44,302 bases of DNA from an uncultured Lachnospiraceae bacterium (GTDB taxonomy: Bacteria; Bacillota; Clostridia; Lachnospirales; Lachnospiraceae): positions 1 through 44,302 of the forward strand of contig CANSPM010000032.1 in the NCBI GenBank assembly GCA_947648875.1, in the 5' to 3' direction. The position numbers were made by a program, and so were the translations under genes. The notes beneath the pieces are model-generated. The model was not told where the DNA came from, ran no database searches, and worked only from the letters and a program-made list of their open reading frames with translations. Shown piece by piece: positions 32,473 to 40,896 of this stretch; the stretch's first letter is position 1; every line of letters starts with the position of its first letter.

Positions 32473-34356
32473 ATGAGATATGAAAATATAGTCAAGGGGC
32501 GTTTTATTCAGCGCCCCAATCGTTTTGTTGCGTATGTGGATATAGAGGGCAGACAGGAGAAAGTGCATGTGAAAAATACCGGTCGATGCAGGGAACTTCT
32601 GGTTCCGGACGCGGCGGTATATTTGGAGCGCAGCAACAACACCTCACGCAGTACGGCCTATGATCTGGTTGCGGTGGAAAAAGAGGGGCGTATAGTCAAT
32701 ATGGACTCCCAGGCCCCAAACCGGGCGGTACTGGAATGGCTGTGGACCAAGCGACTTTTCCCCGATTTGGTATCTGTCCGCCCGGAGACAGTGTATGGCA
32801 ACTCAAGGATTGATTTCTACATTGAAACTGTCACGGAAAAAATATTTATGGAAGTAAAGGGCGTGACTCTGGAGGAAGAGGGGGAGGCCCGGTTTCCGGA
32901 TGCTCCCTCAGAGAGGGCCGTCAAGCATGTGGAGGAACTGATCCGGGCCAGGCAGGAGGGCTACGGGGCCATTGTGCTCTTTGTGGTTCAGATGAAGGGG
33001 GTGAGTCATCTTGTGCCCAATGCCGTGACACATCCGGAGTTTGCCCGGGCGTTGCGGCGGGCCGTCAGCGCCGGCGTGCGCATTCTGGCTTACGATTGCC
33101 GGGTGACCATGGACAGTCTCACGGTGGCGGACGCCGTACCGGTATCTCTGACAGCGCCTGTTTGCAGCGAGCGGAACGCCCCCACTGCTCTTTTGGAAAA
33201 ATTTAACGGCATTTCAGGAAATATTAAGGAAAACCTAAGAAAAGGTGAACTGTCAGCGATTGCGCAGCCGTTGCTGAAATGGTATGATATGCACAGGCGT
33301 ATCCTCCCCTGGCGGGAGGACCCTGTCCCCTATCATGTGTGGGTGTCTGAAATTATGTTACAGCAGACCAGGGTGGAGGCGGTTAAACCGTACTATAAGC
33401 GCTTTATGGAGGAACTGCCGGATGTTGCCAGTCTGGCGCAGGTTTCTTCGGAGAGGCTGCTAAAGCTGTGGGAGGGATTGGGATACTATTCCCGCGCGCG
33501 CAATCTCCAGGCAGCGGCCCGGCAGATTATGGAGGAGTATGGCGGACAGATGCCGGACACCCGGGATGAGTTGATGAAGCTGAAAGGAATCGGCAGCTAT
33601 ACCGCCGGCGCCATTGCTTCCATAGCCTACGGGAAGAGGGAACCGGCGGTGGACGGCAATGTGCTCAGAGTGTTATCCAGACTGCGCATGGACGATGGGG
33701 AAATCACGGATCCTAAGGTAAAACAGAGGGTGGAGCGGGAACTGGCACAGCTGTTTCGGGATGCGGCGGACCTGACACGCCCCGGCGATTTTAACCAGGC
33801 CATGATGGACATTGGCGCTCAGGTGTGTATTCCGGGGAGTCAGCCCCGTTGCGGAGAATGTCCTCTCAGGGAATGCTGCATGGCCCATGAATGTCATTGC
33901 GAGGAAGATTATCCAAGAAAAGCGGCAAAAAAGAAACGCGTCGTGGAGGAGAAAACAGTGCTGGTCATTCGGGATGACAATCTGGCCGTGCTGCGCAGGC
34001 GTCCGGACAAGGGGCTGCTTGCAGGCATGTATGAACTGCCCGGCCTGGAAGGGTACCGATCGGCGGAGGAAGTCAACCGCTATCTGGCGGATCTTGGACT
34101 GAAAATTCTTCGGATTCAAAAACTGGCGGACAGCAGGCATATTTTCACCCACAGGGAATGGCATATGCGTGGTTATATGATCCGGGTAGACGAATTGGAA
34201 CCCAGACCGCGCACGGGGGAGACGGAGGAGTGGCTGTTTGTGGAGCCGGGAGAGGCCGGGGAACGATACCCAATTCCCTCTGCCTATGCCGCCTATCTGC
34301 CATATCTGGATATCCGTCAGGGAAAGCCGTCTGCCATGGAACAGGCAGAAATATAA
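32473..34356 (+). CDS. SfsA-MutY fusion: nuclease domain plus A/G-specific adenine glycosylase
   Basis: A 627-residue single ORF joining two normally separate proteins. Residues 1-230 are SfsA: MRYENIVKGRFIQRPNRFVAY and a PD-(D/E)XK core with Asp114 in SRIDFYIE and Glu127-x-Lys129 in MEVKG. Residues ~260-627 are MutY, which removes adenine opposite 8-oxoguanine. Features are Glu293 in SEIMLQQTR, helix-hairpin-helix LMKLKGIGSYTAGA, catalytic Asp394 in VDGNV, and cluster Cys452, 460, 463, 469 (C-x7-C-x2-C-x5-C). A Nudix-like recognition domain follows (~493-627, RRRPDKGLLAGMYELPG). Start at ATG 32473 with ACAGGGA upstream. A linker of ~30 residues lies between the parts; no stop or internal start signal separates them. 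Confidence 0.92.
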   Translation: MRYENIVKGRFIQRPNRFVAYVDIEGRQEKVHVKNTGRCRELLVPDAAVYLERSNNTSRSTAYDLVAVEKEGRIVNMDSQAPNRAVLEWLWTKRLFPDLVSVRPETVYGNSRIDFYIETVTEKIFMEVKGVTLEEEGEARFPDAPSERAVKHVEELIRARQEGYGAIVLFVVQMKGVSHLVPNAVTHPEFARALRRAVSAGVRILAYDCRVTMDSLTVADAVPVSLTAPVCSERNAPTALLEKFNGISGNIKENLRKGELSAIAQPLLKWYDMHRRILPWREDPVPYHVWVSEIMLQQTRVEAVKPYYKRFMEELPDVASLAQVSSERLLKLWEGLGYYSRARNLQAAARQIMEEYGGQMPDTRDELMKLKGIGSYTAGAIASIAYGKREPAVDGNVLRVLSRLRMDDGEITDPKVKQRVERELAQLFRDAADLTRPGDFNQAMMDIGAQVCIPGSQPRCGECPLRECCMAHECHCEEDYPRKAAKKKRVVEEKTVLVIRDDNLAVLRRRPDKGLLAGMYELPGLEGYRSAEEVNRYLADLGLKILRIQKLADSRHIFTHREWHMRGYMIRVDELEPRPRTGETEEWLFVEPGEAGERYPIPSAYAAYLPYLDIRQGKPSAMEQAEI

Positions 34357-34357
34357 A

Positions 34358-34404
34358 ACATCATGTGCGCCGTCCGGAAACATGCGAAGCGTACAATAAG
34401 GAGT
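34358..34404 (+). repeat. possible remnant of the 102-bp repeat
   Basis: The sequence between the fusion gene and the GT2 gene aligns loosely with the right end of the copy at 23.85-23.9 kb: CATCATGT, then GCG, ACATGCG and AATAAGGAG leading into the ribosome binding site. Short and gapped, so it may be chance. Confidence 0.25.
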
Positions 34405-34411
34405 AGACGAC

Positions 34412-35440
34412 ATGAAGCTTTTATCCATTGTAATACCCTGCTACAACTCAGAGAACTATATGCGAAATTGTATTGACTCCCTGCTGCCCGGCGGCGAGGA
34501 TGTGGAGATTATCATAGTGGATGACGGTTCCCATGGGGACCGCACCGCAGAGATCGCGGATGAGTACGCAGCTCTGTATCCCACTATTGTCAAGGCGGTG
34601 CACCAGCTCAATGGGGGGCATGGAGCCGCCGTGAACACGGGAATCAGGAATGCCACCGGCCTGTATTTTAAAGTGGTGGACAGTGATGACTGGGTAAAAG
34701 AGGAAGCCTATATGCAGGTGCTGGAGACGCTGCGGGAAAAGACCGGCACCAGCAGAGTTCTGGATATGCTGATCTGTAACTTTGTCTATGAAAAAGAGGG
34801 AGAGAAGCGCAAAAAGGTCATGAATTACAGGCACATTCTGCCGACAGACCAGCTTTTCAGCTGGGAGGATTGTCATCACTTTACCAAAGGGCATTATATT
34901 CTGATGCACTCGGTTATTTTCCGGACAAAGCTGTTGCGGGAATGCGGCCTGGAACTTCCGGCACATACTTTTTATGTGGATAATCTTTACGTGTTTGAGC
35001 CGTTGCCCTATGTGGAAAATATGTATTATCTGGATGTGAACTTCTACCGGTACTATATCGGGAGAGAGGATCAGTCAGTCAATGAAACCGTTATGATATC
35101 CCGCATAGATCAGCAGATCTTTGTCAACAAACGGATGATTGACTATTTTACGGAACTGAGTGAGGAAATCCGCGAGGACAAACGTCTATATCAGTATATG
35201 TACAATTATCTGGAGATCATCACCACCGTCTCCAGTGTGTTGCTGCTTCGTTCCGGCACAAAAGAGCATCTGGCCATGAAAAGAGAGTTGTGGGAGTACC
35301 TGAAAGGGAAGGACAAGAGACTGTTTGGCTCCATGCGCCGGGGGATTATGGGCGCTGCCATGAATCTGCCTGGCAGCGGCGGTCGCAGACTGGCGGTGGA
35401 TGCCTATCATATCTGCCAGAAGATATTTAAATTTAACTAG
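34412..35440 (+). CDS. GT2-family glycosyltransferase
   Basis: A 342-residue cytoplasmic glycosyltransferase with a GT-A fold. The N-terminal SIVIPCYNSENYMRNCIDSLL, EIIIVDDGS (nucleotide-sugar site), LNGGHGAAVNTGIRNATG and VDSDDWV (the DxD metal motif) are standard for family 2. The C-terminal half is helical and variable, without a membrane segment. It probably decorates a cell-surface polymer or lipid; donor and acceptor are unknown. AATAAGGAG supports the start. A bidirectional terminator follows at 35512-35561. Confidence 0.9.
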   Translation: MKLLSIVIPCYNSENYMRNCIDSLLPGGEDVEIIIVDDGSHGDRTAEIADEYAALYPTIVKAVHQLNGGHGAAVNTGIRNATGLYFKVVDSDDWVKEEAYMQVLETLREKTGTSRVLDMLICNFVYEKEGEKRKKVMNYRHILPTDQLFSWEDCHHFTKGHYILMHSVIFRTKLLRECGLELPAHTFYVDNLYVFEPLPYVENMYYLDVNFYRYYIGREDQSVNETVMISRIDQQIFVNKRMIDYFTELSEEIREDKRLYQYMYNYLEIITTVSSVLLLRSGTKEHLAMKRELWEYLKGKDKRLFGSMRRGIMGAAMNLPGSGGRRLAVDAYHICQKIFKFN

Positions 35441-35511
35441 CAGATTCACCCGCCCGAAATCAGGCGCCGTGGCATTCCGATGAGTCGGTCGAAAACAGGG
35501 CTGCATGACGG

Positions 35512-35561
35512 AAAAAGAAGCGAGACGCATCCGCGCTGCGGAGGACATATCGCTTCTTTTT
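35512..35561. terminator. bidirectional terminator between GT2 and PAP2 genes
   Basis: AAAAAGAAGCGA (35512-35523) pairs over 12 bp with TCGCTTCTTTTT (35550-35561). A T-run follows on the plus strand and one on the minus strand. The 26-nt loop holds a smaller CCGC/GCGG hairpin. It lies between two convergent genes. Confidence 0.85.
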
Positions 35562-35586
35562 TTGTGTCAGGTGACAGAGCGTCATA

Positions 35587-36276
35587 TCAGCCCTGGGCCT
35601 GGGGCCTGGAGTCGTCCCTGCTGCGGAGCGCTCCTCTCATATTGGCAAGCAGATCATGACGGTATACCAGCACATACATGGCGGATGCCAGACCAATGCC
35701 GGTCAGCACATCAAACAGGGAGTGCTGTTTCAAAAACATGGTGGACAGAATGATAGAGATACACAGCGTCAGCGACGAATTTCGGAGCCAGCGCTTTTTG
35801 CCCAGCGAACAGCGGCACAGCGCCACATGCGCGCCAATGGAATTGTATACATGAATGCTGGGCCAGAGATTGGTAGGCGTATCCGTTCTCCACAGAACTG
35901 CCACCATCCGGGTAAATATATTGTCCCGGGGCATCATGTAGGGGCGCAGGTGGTGACCGTTGGGCCACAGGGTGGATATCACCAGAAACAGCGTCATGCC
36001 TGTAAACAGAAAAACGCATGCCCGCCAGTAATCCGGTTTGTTTTTGAAAAAGAGGAACAGCACCACGGCGCTCACATACAAAAACCACAGGTAATAAGGA
36101 ATAATAAACACTTCGCAGAAAGGAATGTGGTCGTCAACAGCCATATGGATTACATGATAGTGCTTGGTCACTGTTCTTTCCAGATAGCAGAACCAGGTCA
36201 AATAGAATATCCCATAGAGGATCAGCGGGATGCCATGTTTATATTTCCGATAGAATTTTAACGTTCTTCCCATCAT
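35587..36276 (-). CDS. PAP2-superfamily membrane phosphatase
   Basis: A 229-residue membrane protein with about six helices. It belongs to the PAP2 (type 2 phosphatidic acid phosphatase) or inositolphosphotransferase-like group. The phosphatase motifs are partial but present: RPYMMPRDN, PSIHVYNS (motif 2, PSxH) and KQHSLFDVLTG (motif 3 with His and Asp). It would act on a lipid phosphate at the membrane. GGGGATAAAAT precedes the start codons. It has its own promoter and lies downstream of, and on the same strand as, a lipid-kinase-like gene, which suggests a link to lipid phosphate turnover. Confidence 0.85.
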   Translation of the reverse strand: MMGRTLKFYRKYKHGIPLILYGIFYLTWFCYLERTVTKHYHVIHMAVDDHIPFCEVFIIPYYLWFLYVSAVVLFLFFKNKPDYWRACVFLFTGMTLFLVISTLWPNGHHLRPYMMPRDNIFTRMVAVLWRTDTPTNLWPSIHVYNSIGAHVALCRCSLGKKRWLRNSSLTLCISIILSTMFLKQHSLFDVLTGIGLASAMYVLVYRHDLLANMRGALRSRDDSRPQAQG

Positions 36277-36323
36277 ATTTTATCCCCTTTTCTCAAAAGA
36301 CGGAGTGTGTTATAACGCTCCTA

Positions 36324-36351
36324 AATATAACACAAATTCATCTTTTTTCAA
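36324..36351 (-). promoter_or_regulatory. promoter of the PAP2 gene
   Basis: On the minus strand, TTGAAA (36351-36346), 16-bp spacer, TATATT (36329-36324), roughly 50 nt before the PAP2 start. Confidence 0.6.
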
Positions 36352-36400
36352 GAGGAAAAAAACAAAATTAAGGAAATTCAAAGTATTTTTAAGAATATCT

Positions 36401-37336
36401 TCAGATATACATATGCAGTGCCTGGCGCTGGCAGGTGACGGTCAGACGGTCGCTGCGACGAGATACCTCCCCGTCCGTGTGTACCCACAGAGGGGTGGAA
36501 GTCCGGATTTCCACCTTCTGCGCGCGGTAGGCCGTGATGCCCTTGAACATATAGTGTTTACCGATGAAAGCGGTGGGCAGCGCCACCAGAATCAGTGCCT
36601 TGGATATATCCCCCACCACGCACAGATCCAGCAGGCCGTCCCGGTAGTCGGCCCGGGGCGCGAACTTAAAGCCGCCGCCCTCATACATATGATTCATGAA
36701 GGCTACAAACAGGATCTTTTGGATGGATATGGGGGCTTTGCCGTCTATGCGGATCTGGCAGGATACTGCCCTGCTGGCAAACAGCTGTTTCAGGGCAATT
36801 CCCAGATAGGTCAGCTTGCCTAAGCCGATTCGGTTCAGGAAGCCCTTCATATCCGAACGGTTGGTCTCCTCGCAGACCGCCGCGTCAAAGCCGATGCCGC
36901 TGCTGACAATGAAGCGGTGGCTCGGGCCGTCTCCATAGACGGCGGTGCCGATATCCACAGCGGTGGTTTCCTTTGCCTCCAAAATCCGTTTCAGCGCTTT
37001 TAACGGGTCCCGGGGGATGGGCATGTCCCTTGTAAAGTCATTGCCGGAACCGATGGGAATATAGCCCAGCACCACCTGCGAGAGATCGTCAATTCCCTGT
37101 AGGGCCTCATCTATGGTGCCGTCCCCGCCCAGTATCACAATGCGGTGGGGCTCTCGGGAGGGAACTGCGGTAATCTCCCTGGTCAGGCGAGTGATATCCC
37201 CCGCCTCCCTGGAGAAATGCGCCTCATAGCAAATCTGAGCCGCCTGTAAATAAGGCTCGATAACCGTATCCCACAGTTTTTGCCCTCTGCCGGACCGGGA
37301 TACGGGATTTAGTACAAAATGATATGTTCTCCCCAT
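36401..37336 (-). CDS. diacylglycerol/lipid kinase (DagK/YegS-like)
   Basis: A 311-residue cytoplasmic kinase of the DagK_cat family (DgkB, YegS, sphingosine kinase). Motifs are FVLNPVSRSGRG (nucleotide loop), ILGGDGTIDEALQG (the GGDGT signature) and IPIGSGNDFTRD. The start was set at 37336 (MGRTYHFVLNP) because AGGAGGAGACC precedes it. The frame runs on to 37438, but that part overlaps the tRNA-like structure. It would phosphorylate diacylglycerol or a related lipid, complementing the PAP2 phosphatase that follows. Confidence 0.9.
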   Translation of the reverse strand: MGRTYHFVLNPVSRSGRGQKLWDTVIEPYLQAAQICYEAHFSREAGDITRLTREITAVPSREPHRIVILGGDGTIDEALQGIDDLSQVVLGYIPIGSGNDFTRDMPIPRDPLKALKRILEAKETTAVDIGTAVYGDGPSHRFIVSSGIGFDAAVCEETNRSDMKGFLNRIGLGKLTYLGIALKQLFASRAVSCQIRIDGKAPISIQKILFVAFMNHMYEGGGFKFAPRADYRDGLLDLCVVGDISKALILVALPTAFIGKHYMFKGITAYRAQKVEIRTSTPLWVHTDGEVSRRSDRLTVTCQRQALHMYI

Positions 37337-37413
37337 GGTCTCCTCCTGATTATAGCGCCGTGTGTCGGCTGTTTCCCGCTGCCCCTCAACCCCGGGAACA
37401 GGTCGTTCTGTCA

Positions 37414-37489
37414 TGGGGACGGTGAGGGTCGAACTCACAGGTCGTCGGGAATCATCTTCCCCACCGCGTTACCGTTTCGCCACATCCCC
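37414..37489 (-). tRNA. tRNA-like gene with abnormal anticodon arm
   Basis: On the minus strand, 76 nt fold into a cloverleaf. The acceptor stem is 7 bp (GGGGATG with CGTCCCC, one G-T pair). The D arm is 3 bp with loop AAACGGTAA; the T arm GTGAG/CTCAC has the normal loop TTCGACC. The discriminator is A and CCA is not encoded. The anticodon arm does not fit: the best pairing is a 7-bp stem with one G-G mismatch and a 7-nt loop AGATGAT lacking U33. So no anticodon can be assigned. It has a promoter (37521-37549) and sits about 80 nt before the lipid-kinase start with no terminator between. It may be a tRNA pseudogene, an aberrant tRNA or a tRNA-like leader. Confidence 0.55.
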
Positions 37490-37495
37490 ATAAAA

Positions 37496-37511
37496 CCAGG
37501 GATGCCCCTGG
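37496..37511 (-). terminator. terminator-like hairpin before the tRNA-like gene
   Basis: On the minus strand, CCAGGG-GCAT-CCCTGG followed by TTTTA, located between the promoter and the tRNA-like 5' end. It has the form of a short intrinsic terminator and might limit read-through, or serve in 5' processing. Confidence 0.45.
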
Positions 37512-37520
37512 CTGTACTTG

Positions 37521-37549
37521 ATTCTACCATATTGTCCCGGCTTTCGCAA
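37521..37549 (-). promoter_or_regulatory. promoter of the tRNA-like gene
   Basis: On the minus strand, TTGCGA (37549-37544), 17-bp spacer, TAGAAT (37526-37521). It points away from the glyA promoter, which lies about 110 bp to the right. Confidence 0.65.
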
Positions 37550-37660
37550 GATTGCCCTGCCCCGGGATTGGGGGAAGTACTTGCTCGCCCCGCCGGGGGG
37601 CAAAAGTCGGGAAGCGGCGCTTGAAAACCGCTGAAACCTCTGAAAAAGTAACGAAATTCC

Positions 37661-37688
37661 TTGCAAACTGGAACAGATATGTTATACT
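37661..37688 (+). promoter_or_regulatory. glyA promoter
   Basis: TTGCAA, 16-bp spacer, TATACT. The leader would be about 45-50 nt before glyA. No glycine riboswitch or other RNA switch was recognised in it. Confidence 0.65.
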
Positions 37689-37741
37689 TTCATATGTATA
37701 TGCATTTTTAGGATAAAATAGCAATAGCAGGAGGAGAGCAT

Positions 37742-38980
37742 ATGTATTCATTAGACGAAGTGAGAAATGTTGACCCCGAAATTGCCCAGGCCATCGAGGA
37801 TGAGCAGGCACGGCAGAACAGTCACATTGAACTGATTGCGTCCGAGAACTGGGTGAGCAGGGCCGTGATGGCCGCCATGGGCAGTCCGCTGACTAACAAA
37901 TACGCCGAAGGATATCCGGGCAAGAGGTATTATGGCGGATGCGACTGCGTGGATGTGGTGGAAAATCTGGCCATCGACAGGGCCAAGGAGTTGTTTGGCT
38001 GTGACTATGCCAATGTGCAGCCTCATTCCGGCGCGCAGGCCAACATGGCGGTACAGTTTGCCGTGTGCAAACCGGGAGATACCATTATGGGCATGAATCT
38101 GGATCATGGCGGACACCTGACCCATGGCAGCCCGGTGAACATGTCCGGTAAATATTTCCATATCGTTCCTTACGGCGTCAATGACGAGGGCTTTATCGAC
38201 TATGACAGACTGCGTGAGATTGCGCTGGAGGCAAAGCCGAAGATGATTATCGCCGGAGCCTCGGCGTATGCGAGAACCATAGATTTCAAGAAATTCCGGG
38301 AGGTGGCCGATGAGGTGGGCGCCGTACTGATGGTGGATATGGCGCATATTGCAGGTCTGGTGGCGGCGGGCCTGCATCCCAGTCCCATTCCCTATGCGGA
38401 TGTAACCACCACCACCACGCACAAAACCCTGCGCGGTCCCAGGGGCGGTCTGATTCTCTGCAATAAGGAGGCTGCCGACAAGTACAACTTTAACAAGGCC
38501 ATCTTCCCCGGCATTCAGGGCGGTCCGCTGATGCATGTGATCGCGGCCAAGGCAGTGTGCTTTAAGGAGGCGCTCGGTGATGCTTTCAAGGCGTACCAGC
38601 AGGGCATTATAGACAACGCGCAGGCGCTGTGCAGAGGGTTGATCAGCCGTGACATCAAAATTGTATCCGGTGGCACGGACAATCATCTGATGCTGGTGGA
38701 TCTGACAAGCTACGGCCTTACAGGCAAGGCGGTGGAAAAGCTGCTGGACGCGGCGCACATCACCTGCAACAAGAATACCATTCCCAACGATCCGCAGTCT
38801 CCCTTTGTGACCAGCGGTGTACGTCTGGGAACTCCGGCCGTGACCTCCCGCGGTATGAACGCGGAGGATATGGACAGGATTGCGGAGGCCATCGCTCTGG
38901 TGGTAAAGGGCGGCGAGGAGAAAGTGCCCCAGGCGAAAGCGATTGTGCAGGAACTCACCGACAGATATCCGCTGAACTGA
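37742..38980 (+). CDS. glyA: serine hydroxymethyltransferase
   Basis: PLP enzyme interconverting serine and glycine with tetrahydrofolate, the main source of one-carbon units. The 412-residue product shows [55 protein letters not shown] and the Schiff-base Lys228 in [20 protein letters not shown] and VTSRGMN near the C-terminus are standard as well. AGGAGGAGAGCAT precedes the ATG. Single-gene unit with its own promoter. Confidence 0.98.
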   Translation: MYSLDEVRNVDPEIAQAIEDEQARQNSHIELIASENWVSRAVMAAMGSPLTNKYAEGYPGKRYYGGCDCVDVVENLAIDRAKELFGCDYANVQPHSGAQANMAVQFAVCKPGDTIMGMNLDHGGHLTHGSPVNMSGKYFHIVPYGVNDEGFIDYDRLREIALEAKPKMIIAGASAYARTIDFKKFREVADEVGAVLMVDMAHIAGLVAAGLHPSPIPYADVTTTTTHKTLRGPRGGLILCNKEAADKYNFNKAIFPGIQGGPLMHVIAAKAVCFKEALGDAFKAYQQGIIDNAQALCRGLISRDIKIVSGGTDNHLMLVDLTSYGLTGKAVEKLLDAAHITCNKNTIPNDPQSPFVTSGVRLGTPAVTSRGMNAEDMDRIAEAIALVVKGGEEKVPQAKAIVQELTDRYPLN

Positions 38981-39086
38981 GCGTGTGGAGGGCTTAGACG
39001 GCATCTTTGCGGAACCGGCGACCGGGCAGGCGTTTCGTGACCGCAGGCCGCAATGGCCTTCCAAAAATTTACAGTGAAAAAAAGCC

Positions 39087-39115
39087 TTGCGTTTACAGCA
39101 GGTTCATGCTAAAAT
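39087..39115 (+). promoter_or_regulatory. promoter of the thrR-hom-lysC cluster
   Basis: TTGCGT, 17-bp spacer, TAAAAT, about 40 nt before the ACT-domain regulator gene. Confidence 0.6.
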
Positions 39116-39156
39116 ATCTTTCATTGACGTACAAATGTGCGCAGGAGAAACACATC

Positions 39157-39600
39157 ATGAAGGATAATGTCAAATATTATATGGTGCGAAAAAAGGCGAT
39201 ACCGGATGTGCTTCTGAAAGTTGTGGAGGCCAAAAGTCTTTTGGAATCTGAGAAAGTGGATACCATACAGGACGCGGTGGACGCGGTGGGCATCAGCAGG
39301 AGTTCCTTTTATAAGTATAAGGACGATATCTTTGAATTTCACGACAACGCGCGGGGGACAACGATCACACTGACTCTCCAGATTCGGGACGAACCGGGGC
39401 TTCTGTCGGATGTATTGAAGATTATCGCAAAGTATCGGGGAAATATCCTGACCATACATCAGAGCATTCCCATCAATGGGATCGCTTCTCTGAGTATCAG
39501 CATACAGGTGCTACAGACTACCGGGGATGCGGCCGGGATGCTCCAGGAACTGGAGAATCAGCAGGGCGTGCGTCATGTAATGATTTTGGCGAAAGAATAA
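39157..39600 (+). CDS. ACT-domain regulator, ThrR/PheB-like
   Basis: A 147-residue protein with an N-terminal helix-turn-helix-like part (about 25-60, DAVDAVGISRSSFYKYKD) and a C-terminal ACT domain (about 70-147, LTLQIRDEPGLLSDVLKIIAKY). The layout matches B. subtilis ThrR (once called PheB), which represses threonine genes. Here the gene lies directly before hom and lysC, with 32 nt to hom, which strongly supports that role: sensing an amino acid and controlling the aspartate-threonine branch. The start at 39157 follows GCAGGAG. Confidence 0.85.
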   Translation: MKDNVKYYMVRKKAIPDVLLKVVEAKSLLESEKVDTIQDAVDAVGISRSSFYKYKDDIFEFHDNARGTTITLTLQIRDEPGLLSDVLKIIAKYRGNILTIHQSIPINGIASLSISIQVLQTTGDAAGMLQELENQQGVRHVMILAKE

Positions 39601-39632
39601 GGGCTGCTGTGGCGGCGGAATGTGAGGAAGAT

Positions 39633-40847
39633 ATGATATATGTAGCGGTGTTGGGCTATGGCACTGTGGGCAGCGGTGTGGTGGAAGTGATTGAGAAAAA
39701 TAAGGACATGGTGAATAAAAAGGCTGTAGAACAGCTGGAAGTCAAGTATATTCTGGATCTGCGGGATTTCCCGGGGGATCCCTGCGAGCAGAAGGTGATC
39801 CATGATATGGACATTATTCTGGAGGACCCCGAAGTAACCATTATCTGTGAGACCATGGGGGGCGTGAAGCCGGCGTATGAGTATACCAGGGCGGCGCTGC
39901 GAAAGGGAAAGAGCGTGTGTACCTCCAACAAGGAACTTGTGGCCAGCCATGGTCCCGAACTGCTGCAAATTGCCCGTGAGCACAACTGTAATTATCTCTT
40001 CGAGGCCAGTGTGGGCGGAGGCATACCCATTATCAGACCGCTTAACTATTCTCTGACGGCGGAAAAACTGGAGGCTGTCACGGGTATACTCAATGGCACC
40101 ACCAACTATATACTGACCAAGATGGAGAAAGAGGGGGCGGATTTTGCCGCGACGCTGAAAAAGGCGCAGGAGAAGGGGTATGCGGAGCGAAACCCCGAGG
40201 CGGATATCGAGGGCTATGACGCGTGCCGCAAAATTGCGATCCTCTCATCTCTGATGACAGGACAGAACGTGTGCTATGAGAATATTTACACGGAGGGTAT
40301 TTCCGGGATTACGGCGGACGATTTTGTCTACGCGAGGGCGGCGGGTAAGTCTATTAAACTGCTGGCCATGAGCAGGGACACGCCCGAGGGCACCCTTGCC
40401 ATGGTGTCTCCCTGCATGATCAGTGAGGAGAATCCGCTGTATATGGTCAGCGGCGTGTTCAACGCGGTGTGCGTGCGGGGAAATATGCTGGGCGATTCCA
40501 TGTATTACGGAAAAGGGGCGGGCAAACTTCCCACTGCCAGCGCGGTGGTGTCCGATGTGGTGGACTGCGCCAGACACCAGGGCAGAACCATCATGTGTTT
40601 CTGGAACCGGGAGGAGGCAAAGCTGGCGGATATCAGGGAGGTGGAACGGCGTTTCTTTGTGCGGGCCAAAGCGGATGCCGCGCCGGATGTGGAAGAGGCT
40701 TTTCCCGGTGCGGAGCGCATAGTGGTGGAAGGTCCAAGGCAGGATTGCGGTTATTTCACCCCGCCGATCAAGGAAAAGGAGTTTGCTGCCAGATATGAGG
40801 CTCTGGGCGACAAAGTCCTGGGGCGTATTCGCCTGGAGATGGCGTGA
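39633..40847 (+). CDS. hom: homoserine dehydrogenase
   Basis: Reduces aspartate semialdehyde to homoserine, the branch point to threonine and methionine. The 404-residue product has VAVLGYGTVGSGVVEVI (NAD(P) loop), CTSNKELVASHG, GILNGTTNYILTKM, EADIEGYDACRKIAIL and YYGKGAGKLPTASAVVSDV. These are the canonical nucleotide- and substrate-binding motifs. The C-terminal region after about residue 310 is shorter than a full ACT domain, so feedback control may be weak or different. The start at 39633 (MIYVAVLGYG) follows GAGGAAG. It lies between thrR and the aspartate kinase gene. Confidence 0.96.
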   Translation: MIYVAVLGYGTVGSGVVEVIEKNKDMVNKKAVEQLEVKYILDLRDFPGDPCEQKVIHDMDIILEDPEVTIICETMGGVKPAYEYTRAALRKGKSVCTSNKELVASHGPELLQIAREHNCNYLFEASVGGGIPIIRPLNYSLTAEKLEAVTGILNGTTNYILTKMEKEGADFAATLKKAQEKGYAERNPEADIEGYDACRKIAILSSLMTGQNVCYENIYTEGISGITADDFVYARAAGKSIKLLAMSRDTPEGTLAMVSPCMISEENPLYMVSGVFNAVCVRGNMLGDSMYYGKGAGKLPTASAVVSDVVDCARHQGRTIMCFWNREEAKLADIREVERRFFVRAKADAAPDVEEAFPGAERIVVEGPRQDCGYFTPPIKEKEFAARYEALGDKVLGRIRLEMA

Positions 40848-40896
40848 CAGGGACTTTGGCGCGCACATTATATGAGGAGAGAGGATAACGGGTATC

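Noticed and set aside
35478..35505. Hammerhead-ribozyme-like core (CCGATGA ... CGAAA)
   Set aside because: The conserved CTGATGA is changed at U4, stem II would have only one base pair, and no partner strand for stem III with a cleavage site is found.
37751..39064. Long (437-codon) open frame antisense to glyA
   Set aside because: It mirrors the codon pattern of glyA, has no ribosome binding site, and its protein is His/Arg-rich without known motifs; it is a shadow frame.
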